From Clarireedia homoeocarpa (Eukaryota > Ascomycota > Leotiomycetes > Helotiales > Rutstroemiaceae), in the NCBI GenBank assembly GCA_001465935.1, contig LNKV01000013.1, forward strand, positions 62,001-126,000: 64,000 nucleotides of DNA. The letters are read 5' to 3'. The notes below the pieces were generated by a model. That model was given only the letters and a program-made list of their open reading frames with translations, was not told where the DNA came from and ran no database searches. Positions within the stretch are counted from its first letter, which is position 1, and every line of letters begins with the position of its first letter. Below are positions 21,512-34,181 of this stretch, one piece after another. Both the position numbers and the translations under genes were made by a program.

Positions 21512-24280
21512 ATGGTGTCGAAATATTTCGAGGACCTTCCGCCCCCGGACAAGGAGAATTTGACGACTGAGTTCGTGTTGCAAGAGATTATTGATCATAT
21601 CTCTGCTTTGCAAGAAGACTTTCCGCATGTGAACCTGGAGTTGTTTCGTCGTCATCTTTGGGAGATCAGAAATCGAGGTGAGTTCTTCTCCCGCTTCTAC
21701 ATTCCTCTAGTATTCTTTCTCGTACTATATGCTTTTGTAGGTCTTTGTACTGACAACCACAGATGTCGACCCACAAAGACATCTTCGAGGATTCCTCGAA
21801 GTCTTCGAACACACACATACCTTCAAGAAAGCCTTCGATGAGCTCGATCCTAGAATGCAAGCGCAAATCAAAGCATTTATGAAAAATGACGCAACTGAAA
21901 AGACGGTTCTAGCTGCTGGCGGTCAAGAAGGCGATTTTCACATCCCGCCTAGTCCTGCTGTGAAACATCATTTCACGGAAATGGTGAAGCAGGGGTTTCA
22001 AGAGGGAAAGGAGTTTGTCGAGGAGAAAGTCGAGCAGGTGTTGGGGGAACATCATCATGGCGAACTTTCGGCTGCGATGCAGGGCAGTGATAAACATGTG
22101 AAGGAGGATGGGGGGGAATATCCGAAGATCTTTGAGGATGAGAAGGGGACGAAGATTATGGAGGTTTGTACAACCCCTTCTTTCATAGAGTTTTGCTTTG
22201 GTTATGAAATTTCTCTGAAATATTCCCAACCTCTGTCATTCCCAGCTAACCAACCCACGCCAGGTCCACAAACGCAAAACCTTTCAAAACTGGGGCGAAT
22301 CCGTAAAGAATACCCCTCAATGGACATTCGTGCCCACTACCATTCTCGGTCTCTCCAACCTAGTCAAATGGGCCAAGAAAGAAGGTTTCCGCGTCCGCTG
22401 CAGCGGTTATCGTCATTCATGGAGTAACACCTTCTCCCAAGACAAACAGATTCTCGTCTCGTTATTGAATCTGGAAGAAGTGACAAAGACCCCTGATGCT
22501 ATGAGTATTGAGCAGGAACATATTGATTCGAAGAATGAGTTGAAAACGATTGAATTGGCACCGAAGATCCCGGGCTTGGAAAATGTGAGCATACATGCTA
22601 ATGGGACTGCGAATGGCACGACCGTTACAAATGGGAATAAGGAGGATGAAAAGACATTGTGTAGAGTTGGTGCGGCGGTTACGAACGAACAGTTTAGGAG
22701 ATGGGCTGTGACAAACAATCAGTGGACCATGCCTGTGGATGTCATTCTTGTCGAGTATGTTTCCGTCTTTCCTCCCCATACCCATTCTCCTCATCCATCC
22801 ATACAATACTAACCACCATCCAGAGTAACCTGCGGCGGAGTCAACGGCCCCATCTGCCACGGTGCCGGCCGCCGCCACAAAACCGTCAACGACTACGTCC
22901 GCGCCATCGAATACATCGACTGCAACGGCGTCCACCGCACCATCACCTCGCCCTCTCACCTCCGCGCCGCCGCCGGCTGCTTTGGCCTCCTCGGCATCGT
23001 GACCCACATCACCTTCGCTCTCGACCGAATGACGTACGCCGTGCTCCGCCCGCGCAAACCCGACATCGGGCTCGCGATCCCGCCGCTCTCGCCCACCAAC
23101 ATCCCCGTCGCGCTGCGCAAGACCTGGACCCCCGCTCAGTACGCCGACGCGTTGACCGAGTTCGAACGTGCGGCGACGGATGACTATTATAGCGAGTGGT
23201 TCTGGTTCACACGCAGTCAGCAGGCGTGGGTCAATACGTGGAATAACACGGAGGATGAGAAGGGTGTGGTCGAGTATCCGAGTGCGTTTGATACGTTTGT
23301 GCAGTGGGTACAGGGGTGGGTGGGCAGTGTGTTGACGGGGAATGAGATCTTTAAACATTTTCCGGGGAGGTGGCAGGCTTGTATTTTGAGTACTTTTGGA
23401 AGTGAGTTTGGTTCCTGTTTACTTTTGCCTTTTTTATCATCTATCCCCTTTCTCCAATCCCGAATGGGTGGATGTTTCAGTCCGAAAGCCGGCTTGGAAT
23501 GGATGAAAGAGAAGATTACTAACAAGATATCTACTACAGTGGTCGCACTACCCCCCTTCGAGTTCTCCCATTTCGGACAAGACAAAGTCGTCGAAATCAA
23601 AACCAAACTCCCCAACGCTCTTCATTTCCGTCGTGGCGTAAGTCTTTCTCTCCCCTATCCCCATCCACTCTCTAACCCCTAATCATCCACAGATCCAAAA
23701 CATGCGCGTCCGCGACCTGGAATTCCAAATCCCCATCCCGCTTCTCCCGTCCTCCGCCTCCTCGCCGTCCGGGCCCCGCCCGGACTACAGCATCGTCCGC
23801 CGCGCCTGGTGGGACATCATCTCGCTCTGCTACCGCGACAGCTCGACGCCGATGCGGCTCACGCTCGAGCTGCGCATCATGGGCGACTCGAACCTGCTGC
23901 TCGCCCCGCAGCGCGGCAACACCTGGGGCACCGCCAGCATCGAGGTGCTGAGTATCCCGGACGCGGTGACCGACGACGAGTGGCTGCCCTTCCTGCAAGA
24001 GGTCGTCGATCTCTGGGCCGGGTATAAAGGCGTGATGAAGGTCGGAGGGGAAGAGGTCGACTTGGATGTAAGACCGCATTGGGCGAAGGAGTGGGATCAG
24101 GTGAAGATTCGAGGGAAGGACGCGAAGGAGTATCTAAGGGATGTCGCGTACAAGGAGGCGATTCCGGAGTTTAGGGCGGTGTTGGGCGAGATTGGCGAGC
24201 AGCAGGGGTGGGGGCTAAGGGATTTGAAGAGTAGGTTTTCGAACGAACTTTGGGATTATATGGTTTTTGAGGGGGTGTAG
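21512..24280 (+). CDS. FAD-linked oxidase (aldonolactone-oxidase-like) with extra N-terminal domain
   Basis: Predicted 773-residue flavoprotein. Exons: 21512-21677, 21763-22163, 22264-22754, 22824-23401, 23540-23637 and 23693-24280 (2322 nt). Residues 1 to about 185 form a separate helical, charged domain (FEDLPPPDKENLT..., LFRRHLWEIRNRDVDP, FKKAFDELDPRMQAQ) not found in ordinary lactone oxidases. From about residue 195 the FAD-binding type-2 (PCMH) domain begins: WTFVPTTILGLSNLVKWAKK, then VRCSGYRHSWSNTFSQD. The His there matches the flavin-linking position of L-gulonolactone/D-arabinonolactone oxidases. VTCGGVNGPICHGAGRRHKTV and HLRAAAGCFGLLGIVTHIT follow. The C-terminal part (ALHFRRGIQNMRVRDLEFQIPIP, MRLTLELRIMGDSN) fits the ALO domain. 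There is no signal peptide. The substrate is uncertain. Confidence 0.9.
23402..23539 (+). other. stop-free 138-nt intron of the FAD oxidase gene
   Basis: The modelled intron runs from GTGAGT to CTACTACAG and joins GGA-A|TG-GTC to give FGMVALPP. It is 138 nt, a multiple of three, and contains no in-frame stop. Retained, it would insert 46 residues. It also contains an internal acceptor-like TTTCAG near 23480 that would break the frame. Confidence 0.7.
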
Positions 24281-25156
24281 AGTTGAGTGTTCTGTTTTTT
24301 TTGGGGGGGGGAGGGACATGGAGTAAGGGGAGGGAATATTGGATTTTCCTTTTCCTTTCTGCTTTTTGCTTCCATTTTCGTCTTTCCTGCATTGGATGTT
24401 TGTTGTTGAATGTATCAGTATCAGTATCAGTATCAGTATCAGTATCAGTATCAGTATCAATAATAGGGAAAGGCAAACAAGCGAAGCCAATACCATAAGT
24501 TACAATTAGTCTCAGCTAGTAATAAAAGAATAGACTACTCTACACCACGCACACTCATGCCCTCATCCCAAACCAACGGCCAAAAGATCGATCGAGGATT
24601 CTCTTCTTCTCTTCCCAACTTCCATCTATATACCTAACCATCCCGTCCCGTCCCGTTCCTTCACCCCAAAGTTTTTTCGCCCATAAAATGCATTCAAATG
24701 CTCCTCTCCCCCAAATACAGAAATAGCGGCCTTAAGCAAGAGAGAACGGAAACGAAAATATAAAGGTAACGAAGCATGAATAGAAATCCTGCGTGTGCAA
24801 AAGTATACGTAATAAAGAAGAGAGAGAATTTTAGAAATGAAAACAATCTCATTAGAATACCTACTAACCTCCACGTTCTATCCCGCTCAAAGGCTCTCGT
24901 CTCCGCATCTACTGCTTCTTGTTGATGTAGCTCATCATTCCAGAACTTGTATCTGTACTTGTACCTGTACATTCATGTATGTATGTATGCACAATGACTC
25001 GCTATACGCTATATGACTTTATCCCATCTTAACCCAGCGCATCGCATTCATCATCACCCATCATCCAAAAGTTCCAACCCCTCTCCTTCACCCCAAAAAG
25101 TATTTAGCTGAATGAAAAAAGACTCCTCGCTCTACTTGATTGCTCCACCCATTCAT
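24281..25156. other. convergent 3' region, FAD oxidase and DUF726 genes
   Basis: No gene is supported. It contains a G run after the FAD oxidase stop, the GTATCA array, and assorted AT-rich DNA. Confidence 0.5.
24411..24460. repeat. hexanucleotide microsatellite (GTATCA)n
   Basis: Eight consecutive GTATCA units, about 130 bp past the FAD oxidase stop codon. Confidence 0.97.
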
Positions 25157-28100
25157 CTATGCAAAAGTCATCGTCATCTCCTTCTCGCCCCCAAACTCAT
25201 CCTCATCCTCATCCGCCCAAGCATTCTTCTCCGGCACATATCCAGCCAGCCCCAACCCGACAGGCGTCGGACTCGCGCTCTTCAGCTCCAGTCTCTGCTC
25301 TGCAACCGAAATATTCGACCGCGATTGCGGCAGATGAGCTTGTGAAGTAGTCGCCGAGTGGGGAGGACTATGGTACGCAGTATCGAACGTCATCTCGAGT
25401 TCTTCGTCCGGCTCCGGATGCGCGTGATACGAATTCGAGTGCAGCGAGGTCCGGGAATGTTGATTAGAATTAGTGTAAGAATTTGAATGTGCAAAAGCAC
25501 CATTGGAGGGTCTGGGAGAGTGCGCGGGGGAGTGGTAGCTGTAGGTTTTGAGAGTGGTGCTTGGATCTTCGCTTTTGGTTGGTCGTAAGGAGTCGCGTGG
25601 ACTAGAGGAATTATTGTTCTTGCTTCCCGAGGCTAGGCTCAGCTTCATGGGTGGGAGCGTGGATTTGAGTTCTTTGACTTCCATGTGATCTGAGGCGAGT
25701 TCGGCGCGAATGGCATCAACGTCAAAGAGAACACCATGATTGTTTCCGAAGCCATCTTCTACACCTGATCTGCTGCCCCTTCCGCTCCCGCTTCCACTAC
25801 CAGTATCGTGACTGCCTTTAGAAGACTCTTCATACATCTCCCACTCCTTCCGTTCCACAGCCGTTTTCTTCTTCCGACCGAAGAAGCTAAAGCGCCCCTT
25901 TCCTTCCTTTTCCTTTTTCTCGAATTCTTTTCGCGCTTCTTCGATCTCGTTGATTAGCTCTCTCTGTCTTTCGGCATGGTTGTCTGGATCCGGGTCCTCA
26001 ATTTCCGTGAATTCATCACTTTCCACTAACCATCCCACTTCACGTAGGAGTTTTGGCATTGCGGTACGATATGCCATATGACCTGGCACGAGATCTGTAA
26101 CGTCGACGTTCTCTAGATCAGGAATGCCTTCTACAGGTGCAAGCCCAGCTACCCGTCTTATACCACCACTGGTGAGGCGGAAGAGATAACCTAATATCCA
26201 ATCGTTCCTGGCGTAACCGTTGACAAATCTGCCGGCTACAACAGAACGTGCCTTCAGGTACTCATCCTGCTTTGCCACAATTGGCGAACCAAAAAGATAG
26301 ACATTCTGAACAAGTCCATAGGCACCCTTTTTAGCAAGCTCCTTCAGACATGAGAAGATAACCCTCGAACCAAGAGAGTATCCGACGAAAGTAATTGGTC
26401 TTGTGCCGAGATTGCGATCAATCAATGAGTCTGCAAGAATCAAGCCTGCGGCATTTGCACGATCAAGTGAAACAGTCCACGGGTTATCGATTAGGTATGA
26501 AAGTTTGGTAAGAACAACAGGCAGTTGCAGAGCAGCCATGAGACTGATAAGAATGGTGCTACCAAGTACTTGTTGGAGACCTTGTGTTAAAGCCTATGAT
26601 TATTCAGTCCGTATTCATTTTTTTGCTGGCATTGTTAATCTTACCTCAGTTGCTAAGATATTAATAGTATCTCCCATGCTTGTAAGCATTTCCGGTTCCC
26701 ACAGCACCGAATAGATATCGCCCATAATGGGGTCGACAGTACTGTACGGTAATCGTACATCATCTACCTTGCCCGTCATCCATCCTGAGACCGTAATTAT
26801 CAGATTAACTCGCTTGTTGTTGTGTAATGGCCGATATTCGAACGTCTTGACAGCTCCAGTTCGGCGATTCGCAGCTCGAATTGCAATTACTCCTCCAGAA
26901 GCGGCAGCACCGGACGTGATGATTGCAGCACCTCCAGCGCCAGCAAGAAAACCGCTCGTTCCTGCTACACCGATGGTAGTGAAGCCAGCGGCAAGACCTG
27001 CACCAATAACGGGAGCCAAAAGACCCGCGGAAAGCCCAATGACCAAACTTCCACCTACTGTTGCAAGACCCATCATTAGATATCTTTTCTTCAGGGCTAA
27101 CTTCCTTCGGTTTTCTTTATGCTCATCCTCATTCCAATTCTCCTTCTCGGCAGCTTGTTGCATTTCTAGAGCATCTGTGACTCGTTTCTCAAATCGACAT
27201 ATCTCTAGCCACGAGACATCCATATTTTCACCCACCTTTTCTAAAAGTGTTCTGGATCTGGAGTCATAAACTGAGTCCGCTATCAAAGTCAAAAATAAGT
27301 CACAAAGTACAGTCCACCGGAGGTCGATATCAATATTCTGGGTTGTAGGAAGCTGTGATGGGGTCCGAACCTCGGGAAGGTCATCGCCTTCATGTTCCTG
27401 ATAAGGCGGAGGCACAGCGGCTGGCAATTCCTCGTCAAATCGACGGGTTGTGCCAGGAGTGGACGGAGATAGAGGTAGTTGTGGAGACGATACAGACTCT
27501 CTCGGACTCCTGCCTGAGGCTATTGAGTCTTTGCTTGAATGTGCTTTATCGGCCATAGGATTTTTGACTCGTGCGTTCTGCATCAGAGTCCCAGTCAGAT
27601 CAGATGGCACAACTCCATGCTCAGATAACTGCTCGATCATGATCTGCTCTTCTGCACTAATTTCCATATGCGCATACAATCGCACCATCATCTTTTGACT
27701 CCACATCTTGGTTGCTTCTACTGCCACTTGTAAATCTTTTTTGTATGATTTCTTTGCCGCAATCGACTCTACTTGTGCAACCATTTTAGATAGTATAAGT
27801 CGAGTCATCCCGACGTATGCGATTCTTTGTCCTTCGGTCAACAGATCCTTAGTCGCTTGCATCTGAGATACAGCGTCCCTCTGTTCCTCGTCCTCTAGTT
27901 CTCCAGCCCCAGTACCATGCACGTCCTTGAACAAATACTGTGTGTTTTCGTCGAGACTTGTTGCGGATTGAGCATCCTCATCTAGTTGTAATCTAGTATA
28001 CCCTCTTCCAGCCCCTCCAAGACCTGCGTATGCATCCTCTTCGTCGTCGGACTCGTGTGCCTCTTTCGCAATTAGTTTGTTGTCATCATCGTATATGTCG

Positions 28101-28780
28101 TATGGGGCGTAAGCAGGCATCGTCTGCCATTCATCTTCTTTTTCATCAGCGGGTGTTTTGGGCGCCGGTACAGTAATATGTTGATGAGACCATTCAGATA
28201 TCCCCTGCCCGCCTGAAATTTCTCGATTGTGCGCTTTGTCTATAGATGGTACCCCAATCTTGTCATTGCCATTACCACTTGTTGTTTCGAGATTGACTTC
28301 GGCGTTGGCGGAATTTGCAGAAGGCTCGGGGTTTTCAGAGTCTGCTGGGGCTTCTTTGTCCAGAGATTCTGCTTCTTTTGTCGCGTCAACGGGCTCAGGG
28401 TGTCCATGAACAGGTGCTTGCGTGGTCTGACTGGGCTGTTGCAACCCCCGCGACTCTGGGTTCGGCGTGATTGTCTGCAGCGTCGTTCTGGTGTCCTTGA
28501 ACTCTTCATCTCTACTGTCCGGATCTGTGTCCTTCGTATTTGAGCCTTCCTCAGCAACAGCCACATTCTTCGTTCCATCTTCCCCATTCTCGACTACTCC
28601 CCCATTCAGATCCTCGATGGTACCATCAGTATCCTCCTCATCCGCCGTCGCTACCTGAACATGTTTCCTGACTGGTAATCCGAAATCATCAAGCTCCGGA
28701 GGCTCGTTTTTAATCGTTGAGTCGTGGTTCACATTGCTGTTTGTAGTAGCATTTGTGGTGGTCTCAACACTCTCTGGCAT
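25157..28780 (-). CDS. DUF726 (TMCO4/Mil1-type) membrane-associated lipase-like protein
   Basis: Predicted 1190-residue protein of the DUF726 alpha/beta-hydrolase family, which includes yeast Mil1 (YFL034W) and animal TMCO4. Two exons: 28780-26645 and 26593-25157, with a 51-nt phase-0 intron. Residues 1 to about 300 are acidic and low in complexity. A helical region follows (QATKDLLTEGQRIAYVGMTRL...). Then comes a Gly/Ala-rich hydrophobic block (about 568-632, GLLAPVIGAGLAAGF), the likely membrane hairpin. The hydrolase core has VNLIITVSGWMTG (oxyanion side) and FVGYSLGSRVI with nucleophile Ser785. Candidate Asp and His lie in YARNDWILGYL and VPGHMAYR. The C-terminal 280 residues are Ser/Lys-rich and end in acidic VPEKNAWADEDEDEFGG. 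Lipase activity is inferred from the motif. Confidence 0.92.
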
Positions 28781-29357
28781 ATTGCTTACAGCACATCGAC
28801 CACCACCTTAACTCACACGGTGGCGCTTCTTACAGAATAAATCATCCAATGTCACTTTGACATGGAATTTCTTAGCAGTCGTGATAGAATAGATATGGTC
28901 TCTGTCAGATCCATCGATTCTGAAGCACTCTTATGTTTCCGAGGTCAATGCTTGTGCTTTGTATATTTCGTCTCGCATCGGTGCACCAGGATTTAGTAAA
29001 CGAGTGGTTCGTGCTCGAACAGGTAAGATTACAGTAAGAAATCAGACCGGCGTTAGGCTAATCAAGCGCTAGAAGAATTCCTACGATCCTTTTAATAGAG
29101 TCGGGATTACTTGATAGAGGCCTCATATTCCGATTCTGACATCCTTTGTTCTACATCCACGTGCGGACGACGTAATCTCGGTGATCCAGAAAATGCAGCA
29201 GCATTGCTACCGAGCTCTTTGTTCCATTACTAAATGCATGTCTGAGCTGCAGATGCTCACAGTCAATGTACATAAGTTTAAGTACTTTTGGGTATCATTC
29301 TACAATTGACGAAGGAAAGCAATAGTCTTGGAGTCAAATAAACTCCCTTCTTAAAAA
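28781..29357. promoter_or_regulatory. upstream region of DUF726 gene / 3' region of UTP23
   Basis: A 577-bp interval between two minus-strand genes. Only very short open frames are present. It contains the DUF726 gene's promoter by position; no motif stands out. Confidence 0.4.
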
Positions 29358-30378
29358 TCAATCTGCTTCATCGATAGCGTTTGTTGCCGCTTCCGTCGTC
29401 CTAACCTCTGCATTCCCCGGCTTCTTCTTCGAATGCAGACGTTTTCGTCTGCGCTTGGCAGGTTCTACGCCCTCTACACCCGTATTCTCACCCGTATTTC
29501 GGTCTTGAGATACGTTTCCTGTATCTTCTGCTTTTCTGCCTGCTTCTCCAACCTTCTTCTTAGACTTTTTAACTGCCAGCGGATTTGGACCTTTGGGCCC
29601 GTGAGCCTTTTTCTTCTTCTTTGCAGCACCATCTTCGTTTCCCATGTGTTTCATCGCCGATGCTTCCTCCTCCTCATCGCCGTCTTCCCTCTTCCGCTTT
29701 AGACTTCCGGACGCCCTTCCAGACTTTATCCCCTGCCTGAACTTTGATTTCTCTTCCCTCTCCCTAACCTCTGCTGACGTTCCAGCCATTGGTTCCATAA
29801 TCATGACACTCCTGTTGATATATACCAGAGGTACACCCTGAACAGCCCTCATACTCTTTCTGACTTCCAAATCTTGACTAGCCACCACGTATCTGTGTTT
29901 GTTCGTTCCATTGCCTTTACCATCCACCACTGATTTTATGCAATCCCGCGCCGACAAAGGCTCTGGGTAGTCATCTGGCAGATGACCGCAACGGCGTCGC
30001 TCGAACATCTTTGCTTTGTCGATGACAAACGATACTCCAGGTTCCGATGAAGCTGCATATAGATGGCGCATCGAGCATTGTGTGATCACTAGATTCCGTC
30101 AATCATTGAGGCATCACAAACACCAGAATTGAAGCGCACTCACTGGGTTTAACCTGACCATGGAGCGTTCTCTCTAATCCGCCGATTAGATCCATCTTGA
30201 ACTTATCTGCATCTCTGATAATCTCTGCATCGACTACAAGATAACAATTGTCAGTAATCCTCATGCGACGCTTAATGCTAGGAGACTCACGAAGAACTTG
30301 GTAGGGTTCGCGAAAACCAAAGCTCATTCCGTATTGCTGCATGAGCTTTTTATACTGCTTCAATCGTTTGCCTCTCAT
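29358..30378 (-). CDS. UTP23: rRNA-processing protein UTP23 (PIN-like, small-subunit processome)
   Basis: Predicted 302-residue nucleolar protein needed for early 18S rRNA processing and snR30 release in yeast. Exons: 30378-30291, 30233-30144 and 30088-29358 (909 nt). The N-terminus MRGKRLKQYKKLMQQYGMSFGFREPYQVL is the Utp23/Fcf1 signature. VDAEII-type LDAEIIRDADKFKMDL and GGLERTLHGQVKPMITQCSMRHLY follow across the second splice. Zinc-binding Cys/His residues are Cys64, Cys93, His95 and Cys109. YVVASQDLEVRKSMRAVQGVPLVYINRSVMIMEP closes the PIN fold. The C-terminal 120 residues are Lys/Glu-rich, typical of nucleolar proteins. Utp23 lacks full nuclease residues in known members. Confidence 0.96.
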
Positions 30379-30940
30379 TTTGGAAGAGTAGCGAGGTAAA
30401 TATGGGTAAATTGTAGAGTTAATGGCTGTGAAAGCCGTCTTGATCTCGATAGAGACTGATATTTTTTTTATCGGCCCAGAAAATTTAAGGTCGCGGTAGT
30501 CGATAAGGACTCCTTATCAAAATTGCCAGGGTTAAATCTGTAAATAGCACACTCGCGCGTCTGGCGAGAACGGCGAACACCGCTAGGCATTGGGATGCAT
30601 CTTAGCATTATGTTATCCAAAAGCTATTATTGAAAGTATCTGAGCTGCCTGCTATACAAACAGTACAAGATCCATCTAAAGCTGCTCCTGGAGAGTGCCT
30701 ACTTATGAGGTCTTATTACATCCCTCTCTTCACAGAAGGTCTCTTCTTCCCCGGATATAAATCTCCATCATTAGGTACTTATCGAGCGTCTCCCAAATTA
30801 CGCTCTCCCGCCATGGCGTCCTACTTTCTTCGCAGGAGCCTTTAGGCAATTTCTGTTCCCGACTGCCAGCATCTTTACCTTAAGCCAACCAAGTTTCGAT
30901 TTTATGTGTTTAGCAAGTGAAAATCATACCCTTCAGAACT
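30379..30940. other. intergenic region between PTC7-like and UTP23 genes
   Basis: A 562-bp interval. The open frame at 30630-30845 (plus) has no recognisable similarity. By position it holds the UTP23 promoter and the phosphatase 3' end. Confidence 0.45.
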
Positions 30941-32202
30941 TCACCCATTAGTTATATTTGAGCAACACAAGCCAACGACAACACTGATGTCATCTAGTTT
31001 GCCTACATCGAATTAGCCAAAATCAACGCTACACATCGTTCTCATAATCTTACCTCCTTCCATGGCAAGACCTTCCTCCACCGCATGCTCCATGAAAGGG
31101 CTCTCTGCAAAAGGATCTTGAGCAATAACCTTTGCAGCCTTCACGAGTTCATTTGCGACGAATTTCATGCCACCTCCAGCACCACCTCGGCGATCTCCAG
31201 AGCTCTCGCCGCCTTCACCCCTTTCCCACCTGCGCACACTAGTCATAACATTCTCAATAATCTCGTGTTCCCATAAATTATCGATCACTCCATCCGACAT
31301 AGCCAGGACGATATCGTTCTCCTCAATCTCAACTGTGTCCATGACGGCATCGTTGGTAGGGGTGTCCGGACTATTTGTGCCTAATTGTAGAGGACAATCA
31401 AACCAATGCCATTGTTCTGTGGTTTTATACACCCTTCCTCCCTCCCTAGGCCTTATAACAAGTACCTGCGAGTCCCCTAAGTTTGTGACGTATAGGAGCG
31501 GTTTAGCAGGTGCCGAAGAATCGGCGTCGTCTTTCTGATAATGTAATTGTGCACCTGCTGCTGTAGTGGTTCCTTGCCATTTATTGGGGCTCGACGTAGC
31601 CTCGATGGTTTGTTCGTACGCTTTTTGCAGATATGCAACAGGATCGGGCTTGAAATATTGTCCTGGTGATCTGACTTGATTCACGTGTTTCTCCATCTCT
31701 CGCGACCAGAAATGCAGTATTAACCTCGACCACAATCTGGGGATAAGTTAGCTATTCAACACGCAAGTGCAGCATCAAGGATCGCGAACCCCGCATGACC
31801 GCCTTCCCTTGTCGCCCACGCGCCCACTCCATCATTGACACCGATGAATATGTCGCTGGAGTAGGCCGCATCGTCTCCATTTGTGTATCCTCGAATGATC
31901 TCGCCATTGACCGAAGGTCTTCTGTCGCGACTCCTGTGATGTGTGCTTAGGGGATCAGAAAAGGATCCGGACGGGTAAGATAGAAAAGGAGGAGGAAATG
32001 GCCTTGGCGCCCTCTTGGCGAACAAAGCAAGGCCAGTTTCGAACTTAAACGGCAGCTCTGCTTTCCGAAACGGAGGTGTCTCATCAGCAGACGTTGAAAA
32101 TGCCAATTCAGGGTGACATCGTGGAGGACTGTGCCCGAAAGCTCGACGAGAATGATTTCGTATAGCTTGCGCAACTTGTGTTCGAAATAGCGACCTCCTC
32201 AT
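30941..32202 (-). CDS. PP2C-type protein phosphatase, PTC7-like, probably mitochondrial
   Basis: Predicted 385-residue PPM/PP2C Ser/Thr phosphatase; yeast Ptc7 dephosphorylates Coq7 in mitochondria. Exons: 32202-31790, 31736-31054 and 31002-30941 (1158 nt). The N-terminus MRRSLFRTQVAQAIRNHSRR is basic, hydroxylated and without acids, typical of a mitochondrial presequence. The first in-frame ATG is used because the frame above it has only TTG. Metal-site acids: Asp110/Asp111 and Asp124 in IFIGVNDGVGAW. Further motifs: YVTNLGDSQVLVIR, IVLAMSDGVIDNLWEHEII, and GGKLDDISVVVG across the last splice. This last splice is required; reading through intron 2 would end the protein before the DDISVV motif. 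A Gly-rich insert lies before MKFVANELV. Confidence 0.93.
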
Positions 32203-34181
32203 CCCAGCGTCGTGATATATGTGCAGCAATTACGAATTGCCTTTGCGGATCATAAAACGGAGTGTTCGTGAAGGGGGTGGTAGATGGTAGAAATGATAGG
32301 GAAACTTCTCACCAAAAGATACTTTACCGATAAGGATCGGAGTCCGTAGCATGACGACCGATTATGCTCACGTGACCATGTCAAAATATTTATAGGGCTG
32401 AAGTTGCGGATGCTAAATATACGTACATGCAAGGACAACGATGTAATGTGCCCTTCCGACGCATCACCAAGATGGACCAATGCATGTGCATACTGTACGA
32501 TGGAGAGTACTCTCTTACTCTCCAACTCTCCAGAACGCGATGAGGATGTAAGTCGAAAATTGTATGCGTAGCTCAATGGCTTCTTCCATTCGCAAGAAAC
32601 AGGACCATCTTCTTTGTAAGACTTATTTTCGCACAGCTGCTTTGTAGAGCTACTCAAGTCTCCAACAGCTGAGCTTACTCATCTGTGAACGGGAATGGTC
32701 GGATGGTTCGGTGTGCTGGATACTCGGTACAGTACCAATTATTAAGAAGCTAAATTGAAGCTCCTTGAAGCTCCTCAATAACTACCCGGTCGTCTACCAG
32801 GTCGCTACGAAGTATTGAAATCGGGGGCCCTGATGTTTCGTAAAACTGGAGACGATTCTTTTTGCGGAGCCGTAGCACCGCCAATGCTCTCCAGAGATAT
32901 GTTTCAATCTTTTATGCCCAATGAATAAGATCTACCTGCGCATGACTGCTGCAATACAGGAGAGCTTCGCGGTACGAGGGTAAGGGTAAGGGTAATAGAG
33001 CCGCTGCAGCTGGAGTCTGCTGTAGGCCAATCAAACTGTTCTCGCTTTCCCATATCTCGTATTCGCAGCTGTTCCCACGTTCTTACCTCCCTCCGTATGC
33101 GGTCTTTTTCACCTCGTCCGAGGTGGCTTAGAAATCTCAGAGCGCTTGTGCTGTCCTGTACCGCACCTTGGCTGTTTGGGGAGATGACTGCACTACCATT
33201 GAAAATGACGCGTACAATCCAAGCAGCAGGCCAAGATCCCCAGCCCCAGATGTTTGAATCGCATCTGCATCTGTCCGCACACGCAGGTGTAAAAGTTAAC
33301 GCGTCCACAAAATGTATGCATTGACTGTTCCAATGTCCAACATGGAACTCGGCACGGATGTGTCGTGTTGTGAACGTGAGCACCACGAAGTATATCATGC
33401 GTGTAAGTCTGTCTGTGTGAATAAGCCAGGTTTGGATCAGCTATTTGGTTGTCTTGTCAGGTTGTGAAGAGAAACAGAATGCCGCTAGTAAGAGCTCTGC
33501 TTTGTATATTCCGTATTTAGCACACGGTTGTAGGCAAGTATGGTGAAAGACCGGTGCTTCCGTTCCCTTTATGTTCGTTCCCTTTATGAGACCTTGTAAT
33601 TGATCATTGCTTGGTGATGCAAACGACTAGTTGCTAACGACTAGTTGCTAAGAAAACCGAAAACCGAAAACCTCCAAACCTCCAAACCTCCCCTTTTAAT
33701 TCTTTCCTTGCGGATTTTTGCACCCTTTCATACCTTTTCCCGTACCTACTTTCCAAGCTCTTCCTAAGCTCTTCCTGACCTCCCCAGCACCGGCGGTAGT
33801 CGGAGATCTGGATTCCGCCCGCATCTCCCCTGCTATTTCTTAACAACATAGTACCCGTACTCGTACTACAGTATGCAATATTTCCCCAAATAAGCAATCA
33901 TTCCTCGACAACTTTTACCTCTCATCAGAAACATACCCTCTTCCTTTTGCCGCCCAAAAGTCATATTCTTTTCACTCTTTCGTTTTGTATCTGCAATTGC
34001 TGACGGGAAGCTGCCCAGCAGAGGACCCCAGAGAGTCCCTTCGTTATCTGGTTACGGAAACAGTACGCACGTATATGATACGGCTCGACAACTCAAAGGG
34101 CTCATCCGGATCTTGCGGTCTCGTTGCTCGATTGATATCTTGCCAATTTACTTATTTCTAGAGTAAACAGCAATTTCCAAA
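32203..34181. promoter_or_regulatory. divergent intergenic region, PTC7-like and CAF120-like genes
   Basis: A 1979-bp head-to-head interval with no supported gene. It contains three GGGTAA units near 32978-32996, a direct repeat AACGACTAGTTGCTA twice at about 33623-33652, then overlapping AAAACCG and AACCTCC repeats to about 33690. A duplicated GTTCCCTTTATG lies near 33562-33587. The last 250 bp before the CAF120-like ATG are CT-rich. Confidence 0.45.

Noticed and set aside
22462..23358. 298-codon minus-strand open frame opposite the FAD oxidase
   Set aside because: Antisense shadow of GC-rich coding DNA; the plus strand carries the conserved FAD motifs.
32978..32996. Telomere-like GGGTAA units
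   Set aside because: Only three units, and the repeat is TAAGGG, not the TTAGGG usual in these fungi. It lies in an ordinary divergent promoter.
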